In this document: positions 24,481 to 32,759 of the stretch, piece by piece | Position numbering within the stretch: position 1 is the first letter of the stretch | Layout of the letters: every line of letters starts with the position of its first letter | Assembly (NCBI RefSeq): GCF_900890705.1 | Contig: NZ_CAAHFH010000002.1 | Location: 2,427,458 to 2,491,457 of the forward strand | Length of the DNA: 64,000 nucleotides | Source of the DNA: Pontiella sulfatireligans | GTDB taxonomy: Bacteria; Verrucomicrobiota; Kiritimatiellia; Kiritimatiellales; Pontiellaceae | Reading direction: 5' to 3' | Program-made: the position numbers and the translations under genes | Notes under the pieces: generated by a model | What the model was told of the DNA's origin: nothing | Seen by the model: the letters and a program-made list of their open reading frames with translations, nothing else | Database searches by the model: none

Positions 24481-25086
24481 ATGAATCGCAGAACATTATT
24501 GGCACTTGTTGTAGGCTGCATGATTGCTGGCTGGATGTTGCAGCCTGTGATTGCAGGAAAGGGTGGAGGCGGGGGCTCGGTGCCGGTTTTGACTGATGAA
24601 GAAGCCGCCGACCTGTTGTTCATGCGCGAGGAGGAAAAGCTGGCGCGCGATGTCTACATCACCTTCTATGACAAGTGGCACAATCAGGTGTTCGACAACA
24701 TTTCGCAGTCGGAGCAGAAGCACACCGATGCGGTGCTTGACCTCATTTTAAAATATGGATTGGATGATCCGGCCTTGCCGGAAGTTGGTGAATTTGCCAA
24801 TGCGTACCTTCAGGATCTATATGATGAGCTGATTGCCATCGGCATGGCGAGCCAGTTGGATGCCCTGTATGTCGGCGCATTGATTGAAGAGGTCGATATC
24901 GAGGACATTGTTCTTTCCATGGAACGTACCGACAAGGCCGACATCCTGAACGTCTACGGCGATCTGCTTGCTGGTTCGGAAAGCCACCTGAATGCCTTTG
25001 TAAAGAATATCGAGGCTATCATTGATGGAACGTACGAAGCCCAATACATTACTCAGGAAGAGGTCGACGCCATTCTCGGACGCTGA
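24481..25086 (+). CDS. Secreted DUF2202 protein, copy 3 (sigma54-controlled)
   Basis: 201 residues from ATG 24481, since GGAGG lies just upstream of it and inside the longer frame. Signal peptide (MNRRTLLALVVGCMIAGWML), GGGGG linker, then LLFMREEEKLARDVYITFY, SEQKHTDAVLDLILKYG, GALIEEVDIEDIVLSMERTDKADI and HLNAFVKNIEAIID. It is closest to copy 1. Unlike copy 1 it has a sigma54 promoter with two activator sites, so the paralogues answer to different signals. The response regulator gene follows 111 bp later. Confidence 0.9.
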   Translation: MNRRTLLALVVGCMIAGWMLQPVIAGKGGGGGSVPVLTDEEAADLLFMREEEKLARDVYITFYDKWHNQVFDNISQSEQKHTDAVLDLILKYGLDDPALPEVGEFANAYLQDLYDELIAIGMASQLDALYVGALIEEVDIEDIVLSMERTDKADILNVYGDLLAGSESHLNAFVKNIEAIIDGTYEAQYITQEEVDAILGR

Positions 25087-25117
25087 CCGCGGCCCGCAAA
25101 CAGAGCGATGAGATTCC

Positions 25118-25147
25118 TCCAGCCATTGGAATAGTCCATTGGCTGGA
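25118..25147. terminator. Hairpin after DUF2202 copy 3
   Basis: TCCAGCCATTGGA and TCCATTGGCTGGA pair at 12 of 13 positions around ATAG, followed by TCTTTGG. The arms match those of the hairpin at 23594. It may end or stabilise the DUF2202 transcript before the response regulator gene. Confidence 0.5.
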
Positions 25148-25197
25148 TCTTTGGTGCATGCGGCTGGAATGGCAAAACGGTAAGGAACGGAAGCTGC

Positions 25198-26607
25198 ATG
25201 AACAAAGAAAACGAAACTTCGCTCGCCGGGTTGAGCGTTTTGGTGGTTGAGGACGAAACGCTTTTGCGCCGTCGGCTGGCGGCGCATCTGAAAGCGCTGG
25301 GAGCGGAGACCGGCCAAGCTGAAACCCTGGAAGCCGCCCGCTACAAACTGGACGAAAACGAATACGATTTCCTCCTGCTTGACGTCAATCTGCCTGACGG
25401 CATTGGATTGGATTTGATGCGCGACGGTGCTGTTCCCGCCAGCACCGGAGTGGTGGTGATGACCGCTCTGGGGGGCGTCGACGGCGCGGTTGAAGCCATG
25501 CGCCTAGGGGCGCTGGACTATTTGGTCAAGCCGTTCGACCCCGCCCTGCTTCCGCTGGTTATGCGGCGCGCACGCCAGGTTCGGCAGACCTCCCGCGCCA
25601 GCGAGCATGAACGCGAGAAAGAGGAGCAGTCGGGATTCTTTTTCGGCAGCTCGCTTGCTCCCCTGCGCGGGCAACTTGAAAAAATTCTGGCCGCCGATAT
25701 CCGCCTGCAGCAACATCTGTCCCCCGTGCTCATCACCGGCGAAACCGGAACGGGAAAATCCACCCTTGCCCGGTGGCTGCACAACAATGGCCCGCGCGCC
25801 GCGCTGCCCTTGATCGAAGTGAACTGTTCTGCTCTTCCTGAAACACTGGCGGAATCCGAACTGTTCGGCAGCGAACGCGGCGCGTTCACGGATGCGCGCA
25901 CAACCCGGCAGGGTTTGTTCGAGGCGGCGCACGGTGGAACCTTGTTCCTCGACGAACTGCCCAGCCTCTCTTCCGCCGTCCAGGCCAAAGTGCTCATGGC
26001 CATCGAAGACCGGAACATCCGCCGCATCGGAGGAACCCGGCAGATCGAGGTCGATGTGCGGGTGATTGCTGCAACCAACCGGGACATGCACGGCGCTGTG
26101 GAGTCGGGCGAATTCCGCGAAGATTTGCTGCACCGGCTGGACCTGTTCCGTTTGAACCTGCCGGCTTTGCATGAGCGTGGCGAAGATCTTCTGGTGCTTG
26201 CTGAACGGCTGCTGGCTCAGCTTTGCCTGAGGCACCGGTTTCCTCTCCGGCAAATCACCGAAGATGGCAAGCGCCGGATGCTGGCCTACCGCTGGCCGGG
26301 CAATGTGCGCGAGTTGGCGCACGAGCTGGAGCGGGGGCTGGTTTTCGAGGACACCGCCGCTTTGGACTTCGCGCACCTTCCGGGGGAAGGCGTGGATTCC
26401 CGCACCGCCGCCGATCCGGGCGATTGGCTCAACACCGGCTACGACTTCTCGGCCGAGGGCTTCGTACTAGAAGATGCCATTAACCGCTTGGTGCAACTCG
26501 CTCTGAAGCAGGCCGGGGGGAACGTTTCGCAGGCGGCAAGAATGCTCGGCGTGACGCGCGACTTCATCCGCTACCGTCTGCATGGAGACCGGAAAGGCAA
26601 TTTATGA
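25198..26607 (+). CDS. NtrC-family sigma54-dependent response regulator
   Basis: 469 residues: receiver domain about 12-125 (VVEDETLLRRR; phospho-acceptor Asp62 in LLLDVNLPDG; MTALGG; LVKPFDP), AAA+ domain about 155-385 (Walker A GETGTGKS, sigma54-contact loop ERGAFTDA, Walker B GGTLFLDELP, sensor ATNRD) and a Fis-type HTH at the end (ALKQAGGNVSQAARMLGVTRDFIRYRL). The loop is GAFTDA where the classical motif is GAFTGA. It overlaps the outer-membrane protein gene by four bases. Two sigma54 promoters with paired palindromes flank this cluster and are its most likely targets. Confidence 0.93.
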   Translation: MNKENETSLAGLSVLVVEDETLLRRRLAAHLKALGAETGQAETLEAARYKLDENEYDFLLLDVNLPDGIGLDLMRDGAVPASTGVVVMTALGGVDGAVEAMRLGALDYLVKPFDPALLPLVMRRARQVRQTSRASEHEREKEEQSGFFFGSSLAPLRGQLEKILAADIRLQQHLSPVLITGETGTGKSTLARWLHNNGPRAALPLIEVNCSALPETLAESELFGSERGAFTDARTTRQGLFEAAHGGTLFLDELPSLSSAVQAKVLMAIEDRNIRRIGGTRQIEVDVRVIAATNRDMHGAVESGEFREDLLHRLDLFRLNLPALHERGEDLLVLAERLLAQLCLRHRFPLRQITEDGKRRMLAYRWPGNVRELAHELERGLVFEDTAALDFAHLPGEGVDSRTAADPGDWLNTGYDFSAEGFVLEDAINRLVQLALKQAGGNVSQAARMLGVTRDFIRYRLHGDRKGNL

Positions 26608-27698
26608 TGCCTAAGGCGATGCCCTTGATTCCGCTGCTTGTGCTGCTTTGCGCAGGTGCGCCGGCGGAAAGCACCAACCAACCGCCGGTTGCCGTTTGGG
26701 ATGCAACCGCTCTGGTATCGACCGGCGTTGGCTACCGGAACAATGTCCTGCGTTCGAGCATTGCCACCGAGGATTCCGCATTTTTTCTTTCCTCGGTGGA
26801 TGCCAGCGTTATGCGGCTTTCGGAGTCGGGGGCGTATTTTCTGCTGTATCTGTTTGGCGAAGACATCCGCTATTTCAACGCGCCGTCGGTGGACTATGAG
26901 CAGATTTTTTCATGTACGGCGCAATTCGTGCAACCGGTGGGCTCTCGCAACGAAGCCGGTCTGGAAGCCAACTATCTCTACCAGCACACGATTGTCGATG
27001 CGTCTGTAAATGAAGTGGATTTGCAGCGGGTGCTTGTGCGGGGGCACGGCGCCACGCTGCGTCCGCATTGGCGGCATAAGGCGGGGGACTGGGAGGCGAA
27101 ACTGGAGGGGGTTGTTTTGCGGCAGATCTACGAGAGCGAGCTTGACGACTATTGGGAGAGCGGCGGGCGCATCAGCCTCGCCCGGAACTACGGCAACCGT
27201 TCGATGGTTTCCGTCGGCTTCCTGCCCATGCTTCGCACATACGACACGCGCGAACAATACGACCAGTCCGGAAATGCCGAGCCGGGCACGGATCTGACCT
27301 ACTCCCTAAACGAAGCCGATGGCGAATGGCGGCATTACTGGGATGCAGAACGGCATTGGCGAACGGCGAGCAAACTGAGCTATCTGGCCAACCGGGACAA
27401 CGGCTCGGGCTATTTTGACTACGACCGCCTGCAGCTTCGCCAGCAAGTCCGCTGGGAGAACGATGTTTGGAATATCAGCGGCATCGCCCGCTTCGGCTGG
27501 TATCTTTACAAGGAGCAGTATGTCGACAACGAGCGAAGGGAGCGATCCTATGTGACGTTGAGCTATCGGATTGAACGCCGGTTTGGCAAGCACTGGATGC
27601 TCTTCACCGCCGGGGAGCACGAGTGGAATATGAGCAACGACCCGCTCGACGACTACCGCAGCTGGATGGCCAGCGGCGGCGCCGGATACGAGTTTTAG
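26604..27698 (+). CDS. Outer-membrane beta-barrel protein, family not recognised
   Basis: 364 residues: signal peptide (PLIPLLVLLCAGAPA), then alternating aromatic/polar strands throughout (YFLLYLFGEDIRYF; SMVSVGFLPMLRTY; WNISGIARFGWYLYKEQY; RSYVTLSYRIERRF) and a final GGAGYEF. A terminal Phe in such a strand is the usual outer-membrane assembly signal. It lies between the response regulator and the kinase with a 4-base overlap upstream and 16 bp downstream, so it belongs to the signalling operon. It might be a pore or a sensor for the pathway; this is inference. Confidence 0.75.
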   Translation: MMPKAMPLIPLLVLLCAGAPAESTNQPPVAVWDATALVSTGVGYRNNVLRSSIATEDSAFFLSSVDASVMRLSESGAYFLLYLFGEDIRYFNAPSVDYEQIFSCTAQFVQPVGSRNEAGLEANYLYQHTIVDASVNEVDLQRVLVRGHGATLRPHWRHKAGDWEAKLEGVVLRQIYESELDDYWESGGRISLARNYGNRSMVSVGFLPMLRTYDTREQYDQSGNAEPGTDLTYSLNEADGEWRHYWDAERHWRTASKLSYLANRDNGSGYFDYDRLQLRQQVRWENDVWNISGIARFGWYLYKEQYVDNERRERSYVTLSYRIERRFGKHWMLFTAGEHEWNMSNDPLDDYRSWMASGGAGYEF

Positions 27699-27714
27699 AG
27701 GCAAAGAGAAAGTC

Positions 27715-29144
27715 ATGACGGAAACGGTCAATCTAGAAAAATTCATCCCGCATACCCGGGGGGCGTTTGGGTGGGGAATCGCAATCGCGCTGGGCGTCTT
27801 GGCGGTTACGGTTTTTTCCGGCCTGCTGTTCGTCCGCGAACTCGTTCGCGAGCAGATCGCCCGCCGCGATGCCGAGGCGCTCCATGCCACGACTCTGATG
27901 GAACAGCTCGAAGATGCTCCCTCCGACGGAATTGAGGTCCGGACGGACGAGCAGATCGGCTTCGATGCCGCCGTTCGCGCTTCGCGCCTCAAAGGCGTGT
28001 TGGGCATCCGGTTCTTCAATGCCGACGGGGTCTTCAGCGATACGTTTCCTGCAACGGTTCAGCCGCACCCGCTCGGACGGGACGCCTTGGAAGCCGTTCG
28101 CGCACTGAAGCCGCACAATCAGTTCATTGCGGATACGCCCCTGACCGATGTGTTCATCTACCTGCCGCAATTCGCCTCCGGCCGGATTGCGCGCATCCCG
28201 ACCGCGTTGATCACCGTACCCCTGTACCAGCGCGATACGAAAAAGCTCGCTGGCGCCGCGCAGTTCATTGTCGAGGGGGGCAGCATCGCCGAAGAGTATG
28301 CGCGGTTGGATGGACGTTTGTTCACGATTGCGGTCTCGACGTTCGCCGTTTCCGGAACGATGCTTGTGGCCATGCTCTGGCCGGCATACCGGCGCGTGCG
28401 CAAGCTGACCCTGAATCTGGCGCGCCATAGCGAACGGCTGCAGCGGGCAAACGACGAACTTGTCCTTGCCGCCCGGGTTTCGGCGGTGGGCGCCATTTCC
28501 GCGCATCTGATGCACGGTTTGAAAAACCCGCTTGCAAGCCTGTCGCAATTCGTTACCCGCAGCGACCCGGCAACCGCTGAAGCAGACCCGCTGGATTGGC
28601 AGGATGCGCTTACGGCCGCGCGCAGGATGCAAAGCCTGGTTGAGCACACCCTGGAAGTGCTTTGCGATTCGCGTGGGGAGCCGTCCTATGAGCTTACCGT
28701 GATGGAGCTGGGCGGCGAGGTGCAGAAGCGCGTGGCTGCGGCGGCCGCCCGCCGCGGGGTCGAGGTTTCCTTCCAGGCCGAGGGCAATTGCGTGCTGACC
28801 AGCCGAACCGCCAATCTCGCCAGCCTGATATTGGTGAACCTGTTGGAAAACGCCATCGAGGCCACGCCTGCCGGCGGCGCGGTTTTGCTGGCCGTCTCGC
28901 GGGGGGACGACCGCCTGCGCTTTCGCGTTCGGGACGGGGGGCGGGTTTTTCCGAGCATCAACTCGATCATTTGTTTTTGCCGGGGAAATCCACGCGTGAA
29001 GGCGGTAGCGGCATCGGATTGGCGATCTCCAAGCAGATCGCGGACTATCTCGATGCCGCTCTTGAGCTGGAAGAGAGTTCGGCCAGCGGCTGTGTATTTC
29101 TGCTGGAGCTGCCTATGTCCGTCTGCATGGAGTTGCCGGACTAA
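27715..29144 (+). CDS. NtrB-like sensor histidine kinase, frameshifted near its end
   Basis: One membrane helix at about 18-38, a periplasmic sensor to about 200, a second helix (TIAVSTFAVSGTMLVAMLW), then the His box AHLMHGLKNPLASL (His267) and an ATPase domain (N box LLENAIEATPAGG; RVRDGG). After RVRDGG (about 28,940) the frame runs into nonsense and stops at 29202. In the -1 frame the kinase continues as FSEHQLDHLFLPGKS and EGGSGIGLAISKQIADY (the G2 box) and stops at 29144. The switch lies in a G6-C-G3-T5 run, so it is a sequencing indel, a recent mutation or, less likely, programmed slippage. It is the partner of the regulator at 25198. Confidence 0.85.
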
Positions 29145-29148
29145 TGCT

Positions 29149-29197
29149 TGGGTGGCACCGCCCGCCGGGTCGTTTTGCGGCTGGGCGCTAGCGCCCG
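29149..29197 (+). promoter_or_regulatory. Twin upstream activator sites for the sigma54 promoter at 29269
   Basis: TGGGTGGCACCGCCCG (29149-29164) and TGGGCGCTAGCGCCCG (29182-29197). Pattern, 33-bp spacing and 87-bp distance to the -24 element equal those before DUF2202 copy 3. The site begins just after the corrected kinase stop at 29144, which supports that stop. Confidence 0.8.
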
Positions 29198-29268
29198 CTT
29201 GAGCGCTCCCCGGGAAAATGAGGCCGAGAAAACCGGCCTAAAACCGGCACTTTTTGGCCGGATGCCTC

Positions 29269-29284
29269 TTGGCACACTGCGTGC
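29269..29284 (+). promoter_or_regulatory. Sigma54 promoter of the coiled-coil protein gene
   Basis: TTGGCACACTGCGTGC, with GG and GC ten bases apart. It is followed by the GCCGTCGAGA leader word shared with the promoter at 24422. Confidence 0.8.
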
Positions 29285-29334
29285 AATAAGGGAGATCGGC
29301 ATAGGGCCGTCGAGAACAGAGAAGAAGGAAGAGA

Positions 29335-29796
29335 ATGATGAAGATTAAAATGATAATCGTAACCATGGCCGCTCTGGCCGTCGCAGGAATCGCAACGGCG
29401 GAAGGCGACAAGGGCGCATCCGCAAGTGCCGTCAAGGATCAACTCAAGGTCAAGGATCAGCTTCAGACTTGCACGCCGGCGCTTGAAAAGGATCAAACCC
29501 GCCTGAAGGAATGCCTTCCCGAAGAAGTGAAGGAAGCAGTGAAGGACATGACCCAGGCCCGGGAGAAATACCAGGAGCAGCTCAAGGATAAGCAGAAAGA
29601 GCTCGCCGCCTGTGTCGATGAAGAGCGCGAAGTGCTCCGTGCACAGCTCCGCGACCAGATCAAGGATCAAACGCGCGACCGCGTCCAGCTCCGTGAGCGC
29701 CTGCAGGAAATGCGCGAAGCTCTGCCGACCCATAGCGAAGTTATGGAGCAGGCCAAGGAGCAGGTTCAGGAACGGACACGCCGCGGCGGAGAATAA
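29335..29796 (+). CDS. Secreted coiled-coil protein (sigma54-controlled)
   Basis: 153 residues (ATG 29335 or 29338; AAGGA upstream). Signal peptide (MKIKMIIVTMAALAVAGIATA), then a nearly continuous charged helix rich in Lys, Gln, Asp and Glu with recurring KDQL and RDQIKDQTRDR words and three cysteines (TCTP, ECLP, ACVD). No family was recognised. The composition fits a periplasmic coiled coil. Its promoter is a copy, in layout, of the one for DUF2202 copy 3, so both are probably made together when the two-component system is active. Confidence 0.8.
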   Translation: MMKIKMIIVTMAALAVAGIATAEGDKGASASAVKDQLKVKDQLQTCTPALEKDQTRLKECLPEEVKEAVKDMTQAREKYQEQLKDKQKELAACVDEEREVLRAQLRDQIKDQTRDRVQLRERLQEMREALPTHSEVMEQAKEQVQERTRRGGE

Positions 29797-29845
29797 GCTC
29801 CCGCAGGTTTTAAAGTACGGCCTCTCTCCCCAGAGGTTGCACAGG

Positions 29846-29876
29846 AAAGCCTCCCTTCTTGTTGGGGGGGCTTTTC
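29846..29876 (+). terminator. Rho-independent terminator
   Basis: AAAGCCTCCC pairs with GGGGGGCTTT (one T-G wobble) around a loop of about 8 bases, followed by TCTT. It ends the coiled-coil transcript. Confidence 0.75.
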
Positions 29877-29913
29877 TTGTCGGGCACGAAACAGAAATCA
29901 TCAGGGTGGATCC

Positions 29914-32073
29914 ATGCAGCCAGTCAGCGAACAGAATTCAGAAATTAAGCAGCACCCGGCCATGCCGCTAATCCGGCGCCATCTCTTTCCGGTCATCATC
30001 AGCGTGCTGTTTATGCTGCTTTCGAATCCAGCATCCGCCGAGGTGCGGAGCGAACGCTGGCGCTGGTCGAATCCGCTTCCGCACGGCAACAACGTTCTCG
30101 ACATGTTCGTGACGAGCGAGATTTCTGCACAGGCGGGCGATTCTGGAACGATCTATGTGCGCCGCTCGGATGACCGCTGGGCGCCGGCCGTTACTGGCGT
30201 GGAAAATTATATGCGGAGCGTGACGATGCTGGGCGAACGCATCATCGCCACCGGCGAAAGCGGATGCATCCTCTGGTCGGACGACGGCATCGACTTCCAG
30301 CAGGCGCCACTTTCTCCCGCCAACACGCTCGATTGGTTCGAGGGCGTGGACGCCTCTCCATCGCGTGCGGTTGCCGTCGGCGACTACGGCGCGATCTACA
30401 CCAGCACGAGCGGCACGAATTGGGTCTCCGCCATATCCGGTACCGTCGAATGGATGCGCGGTGTTGCGTTTGGCGGCGGAAAATTCATTGCGGTGGGCGA
30501 AACCGGAACCATCCTCAGCAGTACGAACGGCATCGATTGGGCCGCACAGACGAGCGGGACTACAGAACATCTCAACCGTGTACGCTATCTGGGCATCGGC
30601 GGGAGCGGGCAATTCTATACCGTCGGCAACAATGGTGCGCTGCTGCGCAGCGGCAACGGCAACTCTTGGATATTAATGGATAGCGGAGCAACCAACGATT
30701 TATTCGATGTCGCCCTCAACACCTCCGGCCTGTTGCTCGTCGGCGACCAGGAAATCCGCATGAGCGCCGATGGTGGCACGACATGGGTCGACCAGATCAA
30801 CGACCTCCCAACGAATGCGTCGCCCGCCTGGGTTTATCTCTCGGCGCACGGGAAATCGGATTCTTGGCTCGTTGCAGGACGAACCGGACTTTTAATGGAA
30901 GGCCTCGGCACCAATGCCATCGACTGTGCCTGGCAGCCATCCCCTTCAGAATCTTCCCACGCCTGGCTCTGGGACATGACAGAGCAAAACGGCCTCTATG
31001 TCGCAGTCGGCGACCTAGCCACCATACAAACCAGCCTCGACGGGATTCTATGGGCTAGCGAGGCCGTTCCCGTTCCGCTCACGAACACCGTGTTGCTGGG
31101 CGTGGGAGGAACCTCTAATTTGCTGCTCGCTGTCGGCAGCGAAGGCCATGTCCTCATCAGCCAGGCGGGCTTGGTGGACGTATCGGTCACCAATGAGGTC
31201 GAAGGATTCGGCGTGGTCTGGACCAATCTTCCTCAGTTCACTACAAACTCGTTGCAGGGGGTCGCTGCAACAGACGGCCTTTTCATCGTGTCCGGTGCAA
31301 TGGGCAAGGTGTTCACCAGCCCCGACGGAACCAACTGGACGGAGCGTGCCACGTCTACGGAAAACTTCCTCTCCAGCGTCGCCATCGGATCGAGCGCTTG
31401 CGTTGCCGTTGGCGCCAATGGAACGCTGCTCCGCGCCGGACCCGACGGCGTATCGTGGAGCGCGGTTCCGATGGGAACCACCAATTGGCTCTATCGCGCC
31501 CATTGGCTGGAAAATCAATTTGTTGCAGTAGGGCAAAACGGCTCCATCTACACCAGCCCGGACGGTGCAAACTGGACGTCCCGCACGAGCGGCACTTCGC
31601 GCTGGCTGACCGATGTGACGTTTGCCGACGGCCAATGGTTTGTTTCCGGCTACCAAGGCACGCTGCTCGCGAGTACGAACCTGGCGGACTGGTCGCCGCT
31701 CCGGCTTCCGACGGGCAAATCCCTGTTTGCTGCTTCCAGCAAGAACGGACAACTGGTGCTCGCCGGGGTCGAGGGGGTGATCTTGCGCAATCAGATCGTT
31801 CCGGCAACATCGCCGGTGCTGCTTCTCGACTACAGCCAAAGCTTGGCAACAGACAGTAATGCGGTCTCAAGCGTGTATGAACTGTTTTTGTTCGGAGGAC
31901 AGCCGGACCAGTTTTTCGAGTTCCAGTCCGTCACCAACCTTGCGAGCAGCCTTTGGCAGACCAACGCCGTGCTGGAATTGTTCGATCCGTCCGGCACCAT
32001 CTACGCCATCCGTACCCGCGATGCCACCAACGCACCGCCCTCGGAGTTCTACCGGACGCGGGTGCTGCCTTAA
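29914..32073 (+). CDS. Secreted BNR/Ycf48-like beta-propeller protein
   Basis: 719 residues. After an N-terminal extension and a signal segment (HLFPVIISVLFMLLSNPASA) come at least ten repeats of about 40-45 residues with the BNR-type core S-x-D-G-x-x-W: STSGTNWVSAISGTVEWMRG, SSTNGIDWAAQTSGT, TSPDGTNWTERATST, TSPDGANWTSRTSGT and others, each led by a FxAVGxxGTI strand. The last 90 residues form a beta-rich C-terminal part (FFEFQSVTNLASSLWQTNAV) seen in exported proteins of PVC bacteria. It likely forms one or two propellers outside the inner membrane. No catalytic residues can be named. Confidence 0.8.
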   Translation: MQPVSEQNSEIKQHPAMPLIRRHLFPVIISVLFMLLSNPASAEVRSERWRWSNPLPHGNNVLDMFVTSEISAQAGDSGTIYVRRSDDRWAPAVTGVENYMRSVTMLGERIIATGESGCILWSDDGIDFQQAPLSPANTLDWFEGVDASPSRAVAVGDYGAIYTSTSGTNWVSAISGTVEWMRGVAFGGGKFIAVGETGTILSSTNGIDWAAQTSGTTEHLNRVRYLGIGGSGQFYTVGNNGALLRSGNGNSWILMDSGATNDLFDVALNTSGLLLVGDQEIRMSADGGTTWVDQINDLPTNASPAWVYLSAHGKSDSWLVAGRTGLLMEGLGTNAIDCAWQPSPSESSHAWLWDMTEQNGLYVAVGDLATIQTSLDGILWASEAVPVPLTNTVLLGVGGTSNLLLAVGSEGHVLISQAGLVDVSVTNEVEGFGVVWTNLPQFTTNSLQGVAATDGLFIVSGAMGKVFTSPDGTNWTERATSTENFLSSVAIGSSACVAVGANGTLLRAGPDGVSWSAVPMGTTNWLYRAHWLENQFVAVGQNGSIYTSPDGANWTSRTSGTSRWLTDVTFADGQWFVSGYQGTLLASTNLADWSPLRLPTGKSLFAASSKNGQLVLAGVEGVILRNQIVPATSPVLLLDYSQSLATDSNAVSSVYELFLFGGQPDQFFEFQSVTNLASSLWQTNAVLELFDPSGTIYAIRTRDATNAPPSEFYRTRVLP

Positions 32074-32126
32074 TCGGCGGGTTTAAAAATGAGCGTTAAA
32101 AATTTCATGTTAGATGGAGATCTTGA

Positions 32127-32387
32127 ATGAAGCCGTTGATGTATAGGCACCGGCCGGCCTTCCCGGCGCTCGTGGGCGCCGCTGTCAGCCTGGTTGCCGG
32201 TTTGTTTTGCTTCGCTATGATTTACGAGCGTGTGCAGAACGGCGAGATCGGCGAGGAAAAGCTGAACGGGCTCGTTTTGATTTCGGTTGCGGTGACCGGC
32301 ATATGCCTTATTGCGGCATTCGCCCGTTACCAATTTACGCACCTTTGGGTTAAGCCGCGCAGGGCAAGGCATCATCATCACAGATGA
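32127..32387 (+). CDS. Small two-helix membrane protein (paralogue A)
   Basis: 86 residues: two membrane helices (PALVGAAVSLVAGLFCFAMI and GLVLISVAVTGICLIAAF) joined by a short polar loop, and a basic His-rich tail (KPRRARHHHHR). It aligns along its length with the next gene product (MYRHRPAF against MYKQKSAV; matching helix-loop-helix), so the two are tandem duplicates. No family was recognised. They precede the hydrogenase genes on the same strand, but a link in function is not shown. Confidence 0.65.
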   Translation: MKPLMYRHRPAFPALVGAAVSLVAGLFCFAMIYERVQNGEIGEEKLNGLVLISVAVTGICLIAAFARYQFTHLWVKPRRARHHHHR

Positions 32388-32692
32388 ACCTTCCCGCGGG
32401 ATGGCGGAGTGATAGAAGCGCATTCATGTACAAGCAAAAATCAGCGGTTGCATTCTTGGTTGGGGGGTTGGTGTTGGTCTCGCTGGGGCTGCTGTGTCTC
32501 TCGATAATCTGTTATCTAGTGAAATGCGGAACCATCAATAAGTCGGTGTTGCAGATACTTGTTGTGTTTGTCCTGACCATTTCGGGGGTCGCCCTTGCGG
32601 CGGCCGTACTGCATCCCTTGTTTTCTGACTCCATTTTTTGGCGGCGCCGGCGTTTGCGAAAAAAGAAAAGGAAAAAGGTGAGTTCGATGTGA
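32384..32692 (+). CDS. Small two-helix membrane protein (paralogue B)
   Basis: 102 residues from ATG 32384 (ATGA overlap with paralogue A) or 88 from ATG 32426, where MYKQKSAVAFLVGG aligns with the start of paralogue A. The later start is better supported by the alignment, the earlier by the overlap. Two helices (VGGLVLVSLGLLCLSIICYL and ILVVFVLTISGVALAAAV) and a strongly basic tail (RRRRLRKKKRKK). No family was recognised. Confidence 0.6.
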   Translation: MNLPAGWRSDRSAFMYKQKSAVAFLVGGLVLVSLGLLCLSIICYLVKCGTINKSVLQILVVFVLTISGVALAAAVLHPLFSDSIFWRRRRLRKKKRKKVSSM

Positions 32693-32759
32693 CGATGTTG
32701 CGCCGAAAGGTGTAATGACGCTGTAGGTGGTTTCTTTATATATTCGAGCGGGGTGAAGC

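Noticed and set aside
28925..28960. Programmed -1 frameshifting in the kinase gene
   Set aside because: The G-rich run could slip, but no downstream stimulatory structure was identified and a similar single-base lesion occurs at 50,335; an indel is the simpler account.
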